A DNA stretch of 36,070 nt from NCBI GenBank assembly GCA_903919615.1, contig CAIXIX010000030.1, forward strand, positions 1-36,070, in the 5' to 3' direction. This stretch comes from an uncultured Chthonomonas sp. Its GTDB lineage: Bacteria > Armatimonadota > Chthonomonadetes > Chthonomonadales > Chthonomonadaceae. Below the pieces are notes generated by a model, which was not told where the DNA came from, did not search any database, and saw only the letters and a list, made by a program, of their open reading frames with translations. Every line of letters starts with the position of its first letter. Within the stretch, counting starts at the first letter, position 1. Of the stretch, positions 7,306-17,616 are shown piece after piece. A program made the translations under genes and the position numbers.

Positions 7306-9411
7306 ATGGTTACGACTTGCATGTTGGCGATGCTTTCTTTCGGGCCATTACATGGTGTGTGCAATGCAGATCAACAGATCCCGATCACGACGCTCGACCT
7401 GAGCGTCGTTGAACAGGGATGGGGCAAGCCGGCTATCGACCACAGCGTAGATGGGCGTCCCATTGCGATTGCAGGGCGAAAATTCGAACATGGATTTGGT
7501 ACGCACTCCCCAGGGCTCCTCCTTATTGATCTTTCAAAAGGCAGTTCCCGGTTTCATGCGTGGGTCGGCATCGATGATGAGACTAACCGCCGCGGTAGTG
7601 CCGAGTTCCAGGTAATTGGCGATGGCCGAATGCTTTGGAGCAGCGGAGTTCTGCATGGGGGTGACAGCGCAAAAGAGGTTAATGTCGACCTGGCGGGCAT
7701 CAAGAACCTTGGATTGCTCGTTGGTGATGCGGGCGACGGCTTTGAATTCGACCATGCAGATTGGGCAGAGGCAGTCCTAACGGTGAATGGCGCGTTGCCA
7801 CACACGCAGAAGCCTGCGGCGTCCAATCCAACTATCGCTGAGCCAAACTTCAGCGCCCTTCCAATCTTAACGTCGCCTCTTATTTCTTCAGCGCGTCCCG
7901 GTACACCGTTTCAGTACGCAATTACATGCAATTCAAGTTCACCAAGTCACTATGTGGCGCATCACCTGCCATCGTGGCTGAAGCTAAATTCTGAGACCGG
8001 TATCATTGCAGGCAATGTGCCCTCGGCGATCGCCTCGTCAGATATCAAGATTTCGGTTGGTGTTAAGAACGCCGTTGGATCGATTGAGAAGGGTGTGACA
8101 CTGAGCGTTGATGGTAAATTGGCGCCTACTCCACCGCTTGGATGGAACAGTTATGACTGTTTTGGCGACGATGTCACTGAACAAGAGGTAATTGCAAATG
8201 CTGAATACTTGCAAAAATATCTACATCCGCATGGCTGGGAGTATGTGATTGTCGATTACCGCTGGTATGACCCTAATGCGTCGAAGAATCCCAACGATGC
8301 GAATATCCATCAGGGAAAAGGTTTGACAATGGATCGTTTTGGGCGACTGCTTCCGTCACCCAACCGGTTTCCTTCTGCGACGGAGGGTCGCGGATTCAGA
8401 CCTCTCTCAGATCGTATTCACGCAATGGGCCTTAAGTTCGGTATCCATGTAATGCGCGGTATTACGCGAGAAGCTGTCGTAGAAAACACTCCCATCGAAG
8501 GCTCCAATTTCACAGCGGCAGATGCGGGAATCGTCTCCAACACCTGCCCGTGGTGCTCCGATATGTTCGGTGTAGACGCTTCAAAGCCTGCCGGCCAGGC
8601 CTGGTACGACTCGCTCTTAAAGCTCTATGCGGCCTGGGGTGTGGACTATATCAAAGTGGACGACATGTCAGCGCCCTACTCGAAGGGTGAGATTGAGGCA
8701 GTGCATCGGGCCATTCAGAAATGTGGCAGAGCGATTGTGCTGAGCCTATCGCCTGGCGATACTCCTGTGGAGCAGGCTGCGAATGTTAGTGTGAACGCCA
8801 ACCTTTGGCGAATTTCTGGCGATTTTTGGGATAACTGGGGCTCGGTAAATCATCAGTTTGATCTGCTGCGCAGATGGCTGGGAAATGGCGGACCCGGGCA
8901 TTGGCCTGACGCCGACATGATCCCGCTTGGGCATGTAAGTGTGTCTGGTCGCAGTGTTGGCCCGGATCGGCAAAGCGGGCTCAATCACGATGAACAGATC
9001 ACGATGATGTCGCTCTGGTCGCTTGCGCCCTCGCCACTAATGCTCGGAATGCACCTGCCGGATAATGATCGCTGGACCCTGTCGCTGATCACTAACGACG
9101 AGGTCCTCGCGATTAACCAGGATCCACTTGGTAAACAGGCCGTTCGTGTGGAGACGGGCGGGAATGCCAGCGGCGTGGAGATCTGGCGTAGGGAACTGGC
9201 TGATGGCAGCGTTGCACTCGGGCTCTTCAATCGAATTGGGATGAAGCTTCCCGTGCGCGTAACATGGGATACCTTAATGTTTAAAGCCACCAAAGTGAGG
9301 GATGTTTGGTTACGGAAAGAGATTCAGCCAGGATCCGGCATCGATACTGAGATCGATCCTCATGGGGCTAAGCTCTATCGCATCTGGCCCGAGACAGGTC
9401 AGCGCAGATGA
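7306..9411 (+). CDS. Secreted GH27 alpha-galactosidase with N-terminal NPCBM domain
   Basis: 701 aa from the ATG at 7306 (GAGG at 7294-7297); an in-frame ATG at 7270 would precede a TATAAT. The N-terminus [21 protein letters not shown] is a signal peptide. Residues about 25-160 match an NPCBM sugar-binding module ([36 protein letters not shown]). Residues 185-270 look like a putative Ig-like domain ([19 protein letters not shown]). Residues 275-700 are the GH27 barrel, beginning [14 protein letters not shown]. The expected nucleophile is Asp452 in YIKVDDMS, and the acid/base is Asp506 in [11 protein letters not shown]. Such enzymes release terminal alpha-galactose (or alpha-GalNAc/arabinopyranose) from plant or other glycans outside the cell. 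Its stop overlaps the ATPase start by 4 bases (ATGA). Confidence 0.92.
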   Translation: MVTTCMLAMLSFGPLHGVCNADQQIPITTLDLSVVEQGWGKPAIDHSVDGRPIAIAGRKFEHGFGTHSPGLLLIDLSKGSSRFHAWVGIDDETNRRGSAEFQVIGDGRMLWSSGVLHGGDSAKEVNVDLAGIKNLGLLVGDAGDGFEFDHADWAEAVLTVNGALPHTQKPAASNPTIAEPNFSALPILTSPLISSARPGTPFQYAITCNSSSPSHYVAHHLPSWLKLNSETGIIAGNVPSAIASSDIKISVGVKNAVGSIEKGVTLSVDGKLAPTPPLGWNSYDCFGDDVTEQEVIANAEYLQKYLHPHGWEYVIVDYRWYDPNASKNPNDANIHQGKGLTMDRFGRLLPSPNRFPSATEGRGFRPLSDRIHAMGLKFGIHVMRGITREAVVENTPIEGSNFTAADAGIVSNTCPWCSDMFGVDASKPAGQAWYDSLLKLYAAWGVDYIKVDDMSAPYSKGEIEAVHRAIQKCGRAIVLSLSPGDTPVEQAANVSVNANLWRISGDFWDNWGSVNHQFDLLRRWLGNGGPGHWPDADMIPLGHVSVSGRSVGPDRQSGLNHDEQITMMSLWSLAPSPLMLGMHLPDNDRWTLSLITNDEVLAINQDPLGKQAVRVETGGNASGVEIWRRELADGSVALGLFNRIGMKLPVRVTWDTLMFKATKVRDVWLRKEIQPGSGIDTEIDPHGAKLYRIWPETGQRR

Positions 9412-11816
9412 ACGCCGAAAGCGTGATGGTAGCCCTGGGCAGCATTGGGGCAATCGTTTTCAATCTGTTGTTCTTTCGGCCAGCCAGCAACTCTGAACCC
9501 AAGGAGCGCGCCCAACACTCAGTCGCTGTTCCAGAAGCCTTGGAGGTCACGCTCAACATAACCGGTATGCACTGCGCCGCCTGTGTTGGCCGGGTGGAAC
9601 GCGCCTTGCAGCGCGTTGCCGGCGTAAACTCTGCTTCCGTCAACCTGCTTGCAGAGCAGGCTACGGTCAGCGTTACGACACCTCAACCGTCTAGCTCACA
9701 GCTTGTCGATGCGATCGAGAATGCTGGCTATGACGCGACGATTGTAGCTAACGAGACGTTTGAGGAGCGGCGAAAACGAGAAAGCGATTCCGGCCTGGAG
9801 AAAGCCGCTGAACTTCTCGCCGATCGAAAGAGACTGACGATAGCCTCAGCCCTGACGGTGCCGGTGATCGCGCTCGGAATGGCGCCTCACATTGCCCACA
9901 GCACTATTCTCATGCAATGGAGCATGACGCCGTCATGGAATATTGCAGAACTGGCGCTATCTGCGCCTGTCGTGCTCTGGGTTGGCAGGGAGTTTCACCT
10001 TGGCGCGGTAAAGGCGATACGGGCTCGCAGTGCAGATATGAATGTACTGATTTCTACCGGCACACTTACCGCATTCTTCTATTCGCTCTGGGTACTCGCC
10101 GGATCTCTGCTCTCAAGGCATCCCTTAATGGGTGGCGTCTACTTCGAATCCTCCGCAGCCATCATCACGCTAATTCTCCTTGGCAGAACTCTGGAGAGCG
10201 GTGCGCGCCGTTCCGCAGGAGATGCGATCCGCAAACTAATCGATCTTCAGCCAGCAACGGCACGTGTTCTGCGTGCTGAAAGTACCCAAGAGCTCGAGAT
10301 CCCTCTTGACGAGGTTCGCACAGGTGATCGAATCGCGGTACGCCCTGGAGAACGGATACCGGTGGACGGTGTGGTGCTCGAAGGACATTCAACCGTTGAT
10401 GAGAGCATGCTTACTGGCGAAAGCATACCGGTAGAGAAGCAGGTTGGAGAAGCTGTTACGGGATGTACGATTAATCAACATGGCAGGCTCATCGTGCGAG
10501 CTACCCGACTGGGAGCAGGCAGCACGCTCGGGCAAATTGTCGCTCTTGTATCGCGTGCCCAGAGCAGCAAGGCGCCAGTTCAGCAGTTTGCAGACCGAAT
10601 CACCTCGTATTTTGTACCAACAGTTATCACGATTGCTATTGCTGCGTACGATTTCTGGTTCCTCGTTGAGCATCAGCCAACGCTGGCGCTCAATGCGCTG
10701 ATATCCGTACTCATAATCGCTTGCCCATGCGCGTTGGGGCTGGCAACTCCTGCCGCAATTACCGTAGGCGCCGGTGCCGCAGCGCGGCTGGGGGTATTGA
10801 TTAGGGATGCGAAGACTTTGGAGCGGGCCCACAATATTCAGATTGTAGCACTGGATAAGACGGGGACAATCACAGAGGGCAAGCCGCGTTTAGTCCAGAT
10901 CGCCTGCGCACCTGGAACTGCAGAAGACGAATTGCTTCGGCTGGCTGCCACACTGGAAAACTCAAGCGAGCATCCGCTGGCCGAAGCGATTGTCAAAGGC
11001 GCGCGAGATCGTGGTGTCGAGCCCAATGGTGTCCTGGCAGGATTTAAGGCAGTCCCGGGTAGGGGCGTGCAGGGAACAATGGACGAGAAGAGCGTTCAGA
11101 TCGGCACCTCCACCTATCTGCACGAGAGTGGAGTCGATGTGTCCGGTGAATTGAAAGAAGCTAGAGATCGTTTCGAGGCCGCTGGTAACAGCATCGGTAT
11201 GGTAGCAATCGATGGAAAACTGTGTGGGGTGCTCGCTGTTGCGGATACCGTGCGGCCAAGCGCGAAAATAGCCATCTCTCGGCTGATATCGTTAGGTGTC
11301 GAGCCCGTAATGATCACGGGTGACAACGCTCAAACAGCAAAGACTGTTGCCACTGAGGTAGGGATTCAAAAATTCATCGCCGATGTTAGGCCAACGGGCA
11401 AAGCGGACGAGATTAGCCGACTGCGCGCCGATACCCATAAAACTGTGGCAATGGTTGGCGATGGGATCAATGACGCGCCTGCGTTGGCTTCGGCAGATGT
11501 TGGAATTGCGATTGGAAACGGAACGGATATCGCAATCGAAGCGGCGGATCTGGTGTTGATGCGGAGCGATCTAAATGCAGTGGCAGATGCTATTGAGCTG
11601 TCGCGCGCAGTTATGAAGTGCATACGCCAGAATCTAATGTTTGCGTTCGGTTACAACGCGCTGTGTATCCCCGTGGCTGCAGGAGCGCTCTACCCTCTCA
11701 TGCATACAATGCTAAGCCCGGCCATCGCATCGGGTGCGATGGCCGTCTCGAGCCTGTCCGTGGTAATGAACGCACTCAGGCTGAGGGGCTTTACGCCATC
11801 CAATCCTTCTACCTAA
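9408..11816 (+). CDS. copA: Copper-translocating P1B-type ATPase
   Basis: 802 aa inner-membrane pump. Residues 45-115 form one heavy-metal-associated domain with Cys56 and Cys59 in GMHCAACV. The transmembrane copper site is CPC at 439-441. Also visible are the TGES actuator loop (336-339), the phosphorylated Asp483 in [11 protein letters not shown], the SEHPLAEAI His-Pro nucleotide motif, and the [11 protein letters not shown] hinge followed by [22 protein letters not shown]. These are diagnostic of Cu(+) export or metallation pumps. An extra hydrophobic segment at about residues 5-23 precedes the metal-binding domain, which is uncommon. The ATG overlaps the alpha-galactosidase stop, so translation is coupled to it despite no evident functional link. 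No copper regulator or chaperone gene is adjacent. A terminator lies about 95 bases downstream. Confidence 0.93.
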   Translation: MNAESVMVALGSIGAIVFNLLFFRPASNSEPKERAQHSVAVPEALEVTLNITGMHCAACVGRVERALQRVAGVNSASVNLLAEQATVSVTTPQPSSSQLVDAIENAGYDATIVANETFEERRKRESDSGLEKAAELLADRKRLTIASALTVPVIALGMAPHIAHSTILMQWSMTPSWNIAELALSAPVVLWVGREFHLGAVKAIRARSADMNVLISTGTLTAFFYSLWVLAGSLLSRHPLMGGVYFESSAAIITLILLGRTLESGARRSAGDAIRKLIDLQPATARVLRAESTQELEIPLDEVRTGDRIAVRPGERIPVDGVVLEGHSTVDESMLTGESIPVEKQVGEAVTGCTINQHGRLIVRATRLGAGSTLGQIVALVSRAQSSKAPVQQFADRITSYFVPTVITIAIAAYDFWFLVEHQPTLALNALISVLIIACPCALGLATPAAITVGAGAAARLGVLIRDAKTLERAHNIQIVALDKTGTITEGKPRLVQIACAPGTAEDELLRLAATLENSSEHPLAEAIVKGARDRGVEPNGVLAGFKAVPGRGVQGTMDEKSVQIGTSTYLHESGVDVSGELKEARDRFEAAGNSIGMVAIDGKLCGVLAVADTVRPSAKIAISRLISLGVEPVMITGDNAQTAKTVATEVGIQKFIADVRPTGKADEISRLRADTHKTVAMVGDGINDAPALASADVGIAIGNGTDIAIEAADLVLMRSDLNAVADAIELSRAVMKCIRQNLMFAFGYNALCIPVAAGALYPLMHTMLSPAIASGAMAVSSLSVVMNALRLRGFTPSNPST

Positions 11817-11910
11817 TCTGGAATAGCCGGGAACATAAGCGTGCTCATTGCTGCGCAAACCCCATATCTAGCAGGGGTGCCCTGTCCCGCCCACATCCGG
11901 AGGCTAACTT

Positions 11911-11973
11911 GTCCCCTCCCCGCGAGCCCTAGCGAGCAAATGTGGGAGGGGTCGGGGAGGGGGACCAGTTTTT
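11911..11973 (+). terminator. GC-rich hairpin with T-run after copA
   Basis: GTCCCCTCCCCG (11911-11922) pairs nearly perfectly with CGGGGAGGGGGAC (11953-11965). An alternative is CCCCTCCC (11913-11920) with GGGAGGGG (11944-11951). Five Ts follow at 11969-11973, as expected for a Rho-independent terminator reading on the plus strand. The repetitive arms also look like a dispersed palindromic repeat. The remaining bases of the 11817-12051 gap show nothing else I can name. Confidence 0.55.
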
Positions 11974-12051
11974 CCACTTATTGCCACTCGAACCCGTCCG
12001 CCGCTTCCGTATTGAGCACGTGCCGTCCAACACCTGTACCCCAACAACCTA

Positions 12052-12858
12052 CTACACGTTCGCCGGGTTCGCGCGGCGGGGGCCAACCCATCGCACCGCA
12101 TTGCGGAAGATGGCGCGGATCTCTTCCTGGAAGTACATCGGATAGTCTTCGTGGCCGGGCTGGAAATAGAAGACACGGCCCTTGCCAACAGTCCAGGTCA
12201 AGCCCTGTTGTGAGTGCTCTGTTGTGCCATTGGGAAGCGTGTAGATGCCATCAAAAACGAATGCCTCCGGCTTGGGAACCTCGAACGGGTCGCCATAGCG
12301 CTCGGTTTTCGGGCAGTCGAAATCCTTTACGCCGCGCGCAATTGGATGTGTCGAGTCCTTGACCACGACGGAGAGCTTAGCGCCATCATTGATGTAGTAC
12401 TTCCAGCCGCAGTTAGTGCCGAGGATCTGCTTCAGCGGTTTGGAGTAGTGGGCAGAGTGGGTCGCAATGAAACCCATGCCATCATCCTTAACTCGATTTA
12501 CGATCTTGGTAACAAGCTCCTGTTTCACATCGTCGTGGCGCTTGTGTCCCCACCAGATCAGCACGTTCGCGCTCTTCAGCAGCTCATCCGTTAGGCCCTG
12601 CTCCGGATCGTTGATTGAGGCCGTCACGACGTCCCAGTTGCGCAGTCCCTTCAGGCCCTCAGCGATGGCAGTATTCACATCGTTAGGGTAGACGCTTTTC
12701 GGAGCCGTGCCCTCAGACCATACGACCACTTTTCTGCGGGGAGCGCCCTGTTGTGCGAATGCATCGAGGCTGGCAGCCGAGAAGGCAGTGCCCGCCAATG
12801 CGAGCCCGGCGCCCAAGAAGCGCCTTCGGGAGATCCCGTCTTCGTTAAAATCTGTCAT
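12052..12858 (-). CDS. Tat-exported ThuA-domain protein
   Basis: 268 aa from the ATG at 12858, with GGAAGGGGA ending at 12869 (10-base spacing). A TTG at 12879 overlaps that ribosome site and is less likely. Residues 10-38 form a twin-arginine signal (SRRRFLGAGLALAGTAFS...DAFAQ). The mature part is a ThuA-like, glutamine-amidotransferase-fold domain: KVVVWSEGTAP, LIWWGHKRHDDV, GMGFIATHSAHYSKPLKQILG, HPIARGVKDF, and the terminal LTWTVGKGRVFYFQPGHEDYP followed by a YFQEEIRAIFRNAVRWVG helix. The family was named for trehalose utilisation and often sits near sugar dehydrogenases, but its chemistry is poorly defined. It is a single gene, divergent from the protease gene across 285 bases. I recognise no regulatory motif in that gap. 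Confidence 0.88.
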   Translation of the reverse strand: MTDFNEDGISRRRFLGAGLALAGTAFSAASLDAFAQQGAPRRKVVVWSEGTAPKSVYPNDVNTAIAEGLKGLRNWDVVTASINDPEQGLTDELLKSANVLIWWGHKRHDDVKQELVTKIVNRVKDDGMGFIATHSAHYSKPLKQILGTNCGWKYYINDGAKLSVVVKDSTHPIARGVKDFDCPKTERYGDPFEVPKPEAFVFDGIYTLPNGTTEHSQQGLTWTVGKGRVFYFQPGHEDYPMYFQEEIRAIFRNAVRWVGPRRANPANV

Positions 12859-13143
12859 TGATAAACAGTCCCCTTCCAAAAGAACGCCACATCATTGTAT
12901 CGGACGCACGCGTTTCCATACGCCCCGGATTATACCTGAGGGAAAAGGATCAGGGAGAAGGCAATAGCGAAAAGTAAATGTCCGCTTCGTCCATATATTG
13001 CACAGCAGCGAGCGCAGCACTCAACGCGCCTTCCACTAGTTGCTGCGCGCACCTATAGTTAAAGGACTCCCTTGCCGGTATACCGAATAGTGTTGCCAAC
13101 CTCTCCTTATACCATGCCAAACTGTAGCAAAGAAGGGCCTGCA

Positions 13144-15501
13144 ATGAAGAGTTCCGGATTGTGCTCTGGTATTCTCCTCGCCATATGTAGCATCACGAGT
13201 ATTTGCTGCGCTGCCGCACCCCATCGTGATGACATCCCGCGAGCAGTAGTCGAGAGTGGCAAACGCGCGACCGCTTTCGTTGAGACGAAAGAGGCCACTG
13301 GCTCCTCGTTCTGCATAGATTCTGTAGGCATTTTTGTTACTAACAAGCACGTAGTTGGCGACAACACTACCGTAACTCTGGTTCTTAACTCGGGCGAAAA
13401 GGACCAGCGAACCGTTAAGGCGGATGTTATCGAAGAGGGCAAAGATCTCGACCTGGTGTTGCTCAAGACCCAGGGCGGCGGCCCGTACAAAAAGGTGATG
13501 GTCGCCCCCAGCGATGATGACCTCATTGAGACAACTTCTCTGGTAGTGTTCGGTTTTCCCTTCGGCAAAGAGCTAACGTTCGAAGAGGGCAAATTCCCAA
13601 ACGTAACGGTGAGCACCGGGCATGTAACTGCTCTTCGCAAGGATCAAGGCGTACTTGCTAGCATTCAGCTAGATGCCACGGTAACGCCTGGCAGCTCTGG
13701 CGGCGCCGTTCTCGACAGTCAGGGAAGAGTGATTGGCATCATTCAGGCCGCGATAGAGGGCGCACCGATTAACTTCGCCATACCTGTCGACCATTTGCAG
13801 ATGCTCATGTTACGACCCTCTATCCAGCGCACCTCCGGCACAATTCCGCTCGCCCGACAGGCGGACGCCAACACCCTCACGTTCAAGATTGCCCCATATA
13901 ACGGCAAACATGTCGACTACCAGGTCACCTTCACCCTAGATCCGCACACCAATCATTCTCGATCGCTGCCTGTCACTATCGCTGGTGGCGATATTTTTAC
14001 GGTGACAACCGAGCCAACCGGTAAGAGCGCAGGTACCGGTCAACTGCTGATCTCTGCTACCAGCCCGGAAGGAAATTTCAATACGACGCTTGCCGACAGG
14101 GAGATAACCGTTGGTGGCAAGAAAGTCCGGCTGCGCGAAATACAGTCGATCGAGCCCAGCGCAAACGAGCCCGTCCATCTTAGAAACGGCAAGACATTGT
14201 CTGGCACGATATTGGGGCTGAGCGATGTACCCATTACGATTAATGGAATAAAAGCTAAGGTCGACCTTACTCAGAGCCAGACGATCCAAATATCAGACGC
14301 TGGGGCAGGCAGGACGGCATTCAGATTTGAGATTGAGGTCAAGGCGAATGGCAAGAGAGTCGCTGTAACGGAGGATGTGCTGCCTTATGAGCACGACCCA
14401 AATGGGGTGGCCTCTGAGGCGCCTAAGACAAAAACTGCGGATTCTGGAGCCGTCGGGCAATCTAAAGGCGGCATTGCCTTCCGACCGCACATAACGCTTA
14501 CCGTGCCAGGAATGGGCGGATATAGCGGGCTCGCGGTTTACGATATTGATGGAGATGGCCATCTAGATATTCTGGTTACGGCAAACAATGACCTCGTGGT
14601 TCTCTATGGCCACGGCGACGGTGTTACTTTCGATATGGTGCGCTACCCGATAACACAGAAGGGGTCGCATATTCAGGTAGGTGACCTGAATAAGGATGGC
14701 AAGCCGGATGTCGTAGTAAGCTGCAACGACTGTATCCAGGTGCTTCTCAATCTCGGCGCCAGGCGATTTGGCAAGGCGGCGCAGTATAACACAGGCTCGG
14801 GACCCAATGGTATCGCGATTGCAGATTTCAATGGCGATGGGAAGCCGGATCTCGCAGTCGCCCATATCAATTCGAATAACATGGCAGTGTTGTTGAACAA
14901 CGGCGACGGCACCTTCGGTGAGCCAACACGATATGGCACCTCACAGTACGCCATCGGTATCGTTGCTGCAGATTTTAATGGCGACGGCAAGATCGATATC
15001 GGGGTGGGCTGCTATTATGCGGGTGGTGTCAACATGTTCTATGGCGATGGCAAAGGCGGGTTTACGCGCGTTCCCAATGTAAGCCCTGAGGTTGGAGGCG
15101 GCAAACTTGTCTCTGGCGACTTCAAACATGATGGTCATCTTGGGCTAGCTGGGGTCAATTACTGGGGCGGGAATATCGGCATCGTCACGGGAGATGGCAG
15201 GGGCGGGTTCTCCCAGCCACAGCGGATCGGATCGGGCGGATTTCCGAGCCAGATCTCGGTTGGAGATATCAATGGCGACGGCAAACTGGACGTGATTTTC
15301 GGCAGCCAGGCAACGCACGTTTTTTCGATTTGCCTGAATAAAGGCGACGGCACATTTAGCGAGGCGCTCACATTTGAGGTGCCGGATGGCGATGTTCATG
15401 GCGCCGTTATTGGCGACCTCAATGAGGATGGCCGGGCAGATGTGGTCGCGGATGGCGGTAAAGAACACCTGTACATTTTTATTAATGTCGGTAACAGATA
15501 G
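13144..15501 (+). CDS. Secreted trypsin-like serine protease with C-terminal FG-GAP/VCBS repeats
   Basis: 785 aa from the ATG at 13144 (AGAAGGG upstream); earlier in-frame starts lack the signal peptide. Residues 1-25 are a signal sequence. Residues 35-230 are an HtrA-type trypsin fold with His69 in TNKHVVGD, Asp103 in KDLDLVLLK, and Ser185 in TPGSSGGAVLDSQGRVIGI. No PDZ domain follows. Residues 245-445 are an uncharacterised beta-rich segment. From about 450 to the end there are roughly seven FG-GAP-like repeats with calcium-binding D-x-D/N-x-D-G motifs (DIDGDGHLD, DLNKDGKPD, DFNGDGKPD, DFNGDGKID, DINGDGKLD, DLNEDGRAD), one of them degenerate (DFKHDGHLG). The repeats form an integrin-like propeller, probably for surface or matrix binding. 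The branching enzyme follows 32 bases later. Confidence 0.88.
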   Translation: MKSSGLCSGILLAICSITSICCAAAPHRDDIPRAVVESGKRATAFVETKEATGSSFCIDSVGIFVTNKHVVGDNTTVTLVLNSGEKDQRTVKADVIEEGKDLDLVLLKTQGGGPYKKVMVAPSDDDLIETTSLVVFGFPFGKELTFEEGKFPNVTVSTGHVTALRKDQGVLASIQLDATVTPGSSGGAVLDSQGRVIGIIQAAIEGAPINFAIPVDHLQMLMLRPSIQRTSGTIPLARQADANTLTFKIAPYNGKHVDYQVTFTLDPHTNHSRSLPVTIAGGDIFTVTTEPTGKSAGTGQLLISATSPEGNFNTTLADREITVGGKKVRLREIQSIEPSANEPVHLRNGKTLSGTILGLSDVPITINGIKAKVDLTQSQTIQISDAGAGRTAFRFEIEVKANGKRVAVTEDVLPYEHDPNGVASEAPKTKTADSGAVGQSKGGIAFRPHITLTVPGMGGYSGLAVYDIDGDGHLDILVTANNDLVVLYGHGDGVTFDMVRYPITQKGSHIQVGDLNKDGKPDVVVSCNDCIQVLLNLGARRFGKAAQYNTGSGPNGIAIADFNGDGKPDLAVAHINSNNMAVLLNNGDGTFGEPTRYGTSQYAIGIVAADFNGDGKIDIGVGCYYAGGVNMFYGDGKGGFTRVPNVSPEVGGGKLVSGDFKHDGHLGLAGVNYWGGNIGIVTGDGRGGFSQPQRIGSGGFPSQISVGDINGDGKLDVIFGSQATHVFSICLNKGDGTFSEALTFEVPDGDVHGAVIGDLNEDGRADVVADGGKEHLYIFINVGNR

Positions 15502-15533
15502 CAGATGAAGTTGGAAATGAGGGAAGCGTCGTA

Positions 15534-17558
15534 ATGACTGATCCAGATTCTGCCAGGTTAATCTCGATTGATCCCTGGCTTGAACCATACGCTTCAGAGT
15601 TGAAGCATCGAACCACAAGTTTTGAAGCCGCGAGAGATCGGCTCGACGCCAACGGCGGTCTTATTGGAGGCGCGAGTCTTGCGTATCACTATTACGGTCT
15701 AAATCGTGGGGAACGACATGGCGTCGCCGGATTGTGGTACCGCGAGTGGGCTCCTGGGGCCTCGTATCTTGCCCTGGTAGGCGATTTTAATGGATGGGAC
15801 CGAGGCAAAAACCCTATGGAGCCCGACTCACATGGGGTGTGGTCGATTTTTTTGCCCGACCGGGAGTATGGCGACCGTTTTGGTCATCAGAGCCGCTTCA
15901 AGGTGCATGTAGCGTCAGCTATCGGCGGGTTCGACAGAGTGCCGGCCTATGCACGGCGCGTCGTTAAGGATGATTTTGGGAGCTTTACCGCTCAGCATTG
16001 GGATCCCCCAGCCCCATACCGGTTTAAGCACCATCCACCCTCGCAGACGCATGCCTTGAAGATATATGAAGCCCATGTTGGGATGGCGCAGGAGAGCGAG
16101 CGTGTTGGCAGTTACGCAGAGTTTGAGCAGAATGTGCTGCCGCGAATCGCCGCACTTGGCTACAATGCGGTTCAACTCATGGCAATCATGGAGCATCCAT
16201 ACTACGGGTCCTTTGGCTATCATGTATCCAGTTTTTACGCGCCGTGCTCCAATTTTGGCACCCCGGAGGAGCTAAGACGGCTGGTTGATACAGCTCATGG
16301 TCTCGGTCTTGTCGTGATCATGGATCTTGTTCACTCGCATGCCGTTAAGAATACTCTGGAGGGGCTCAACCGTTTTGATGGCACCGACCATCAGTACTTT
16401 CATGCCGGGGCGCGCGGTGAGCACGTTGCCTGGGACTCAAAGTGTTTCGACTATGCCAGATACGAAGTGCAGCGCTTTTTGCTCTCGAATGCGCGTTACT
16501 GGCTCGATGAGTTCGGGTTTGATGGCTATCGATTCGATGGCGTTACGAGCATGATTTACCTGAATCACGGCCTCGGCGCGGAGTTCTCCAGTTATGACGA
16601 TTATTTCAACGCGAACGTCGACACCGACGCTGTGATCTATCTAATGCTCGCTAACGACCTTATCCACACTCTGCATCCCAATGCCATCACCATCGCAGAA
16701 GATGTATCGGGTATGCCGGGCATGGCCCGGCCCGTTGCGGATGGCGGCCTCGGGTTCGATTATCGGCTTGCTATGGGGCTGCCGGATAACTGGATCAAAC
16801 TCCTGAAAGAGCAGGCCGATGAGGAGTGGGATCTTGGAAGTCTGTACCAAACCCTGCTCAACCGCCGTGCAAGCGAAAAGCATGTGGCCTATGCAGAGTC
16901 GCATGATCAAGCGCTGGTGGGAGACAAAACCCTTGCCTTTCGCCTGATGGATGCCGAGATGTACACGAGCATGTTACGAGGGGTTCCTAGCCCCATAGTA
17001 GATCGCGGCATCGCTCTGCTTAAGCTGATCCGTCTGCTCACGTTTTCGCTTGGCGGTGAGGCGTGGATGAACTTTATGGGGAACGAGTTCGGGCACCCGG
17101 AGTGGATCGACTTTCCTCGTGAAGGCAACGGGTTCAGCCATCATTTTGCGCGGAGGCAATGGTCGCTGGTGGATAATCCCAGCCTTAGGTATGCGGGAAT
17201 TAACCGGTTCGATGCGGCGTTAATGAGCCTCGACAATACGTACAATCTGTTAACAGATCCATTAATTGCTCAGCTAGCGCTTCACCAGGATACGCATCAG
17301 ATCGTGTACCGGCGCGGACCACTGGTATTCGCGTATAATCTCCATCCAACGGAATCGGTGGCGGATCTAAGGATACCTGTTCCGGATGCTGTCGATTACC
17401 GGGTGGTGTTGAACACGGATGACCTGGAATTTGAAGGAGCCGGACGTGTTGCGTCCGGCGCCGTTTATCCGATGCAGAGTGTGCCGATGTATGGATGCGA
17501 TCAGAGCGTCCAGATATATCTGCCGTGCCGCAGCGCACAGGTACTAGCCCCTCGGTAG
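15534..17558 (+). CDS. glgB: 1,4-alpha-glucan branching enzyme, GH13_8 (eukaryote-like) type
   Basis: 674 aa, cytoplasmic. It makes alpha-1,6 branches in glycogen. Residues 40-150 form the CBM48 module (LWYREWAPGASYLALVGDFNGWDR). The GH13 barrel follows: YEAHVGMAQE, MAIMEHPYYGSFGYHVSSFYAP, MDLVHSHAVKN, and GYRFDGVTSM with nucleophile Asp335. Acid Glu389 is in TIAEDVSGMPG and Asp458 in AYAESHDQALVGDKT. The layout of these motifs, and FHAGARGEHVAWDSKCFDY, match the plant/animal/GH13_8 branching enzymes rather than the longer GlgB of E. coli. The C-terminal 110 residues form the beta-domain. GGAAG-type ribosome site just before the ATG. No other glycogen gene is nearby, and it may be transcribed with the protease gene. 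Confidence 0.93.
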   Translation: MTDPDSARLISIDPWLEPYASELKHRTTSFEAARDRLDANGGLIGGASLAYHYYGLNRGERHGVAGLWYREWAPGASYLALVGDFNGWDRGKNPMEPDSHGVWSIFLPDREYGDRFGHQSRFKVHVASAIGGFDRVPAYARRVVKDDFGSFTAQHWDPPAPYRFKHHPPSQTHALKIYEAHVGMAQESERVGSYAEFEQNVLPRIAALGYNAVQLMAIMEHPYYGSFGYHVSSFYAPCSNFGTPEELRRLVDTAHGLGLVVIMDLVHSHAVKNTLEGLNRFDGTDHQYFHAGARGEHVAWDSKCFDYARYEVQRFLLSNARYWLDEFGFDGYRFDGVTSMIYLNHGLGAEFSSYDDYFNANVDTDAVIYLMLANDLIHTLHPNAITIAEDVSGMPGMARPVADGGLGFDYRLAMGLPDNWIKLLKEQADEEWDLGSLYQTLLNRRASEKHVAYAESHDQALVGDKTLAFRLMDAEMYTSMLRGVPSPIVDRGIALLKLIRLLTFSLGGEAWMNFMGNEFGHPEWIDFPREGNGFSHHFARRQWSLVDNPSLRYAGINRFDAALMSLDNTYNLLTDPLIAQLALHQDTHQIVYRRGPLVFAYNLHPTESVADLRIPVPDAVDYRVVLNTDDLEFEGAGRVASGAVYPMQSVPMYGCDQSVQIYLPCRSAQVLAPR

Positions 17559-17616
17559 TTGGGCTGCATAGATAGTTGCGCTGCTTGCCGCGCACCGAGA
17601 AAGGTTTTGTCAGTCG

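Noticed and set aside
12950-13144. Minus-strand open frame of 64 codons between the ThuA and protease genes
   Set aside because: It starts opposite the protease start codon, has no ribosome site, and resembles no protein I know. It is most likely chance.
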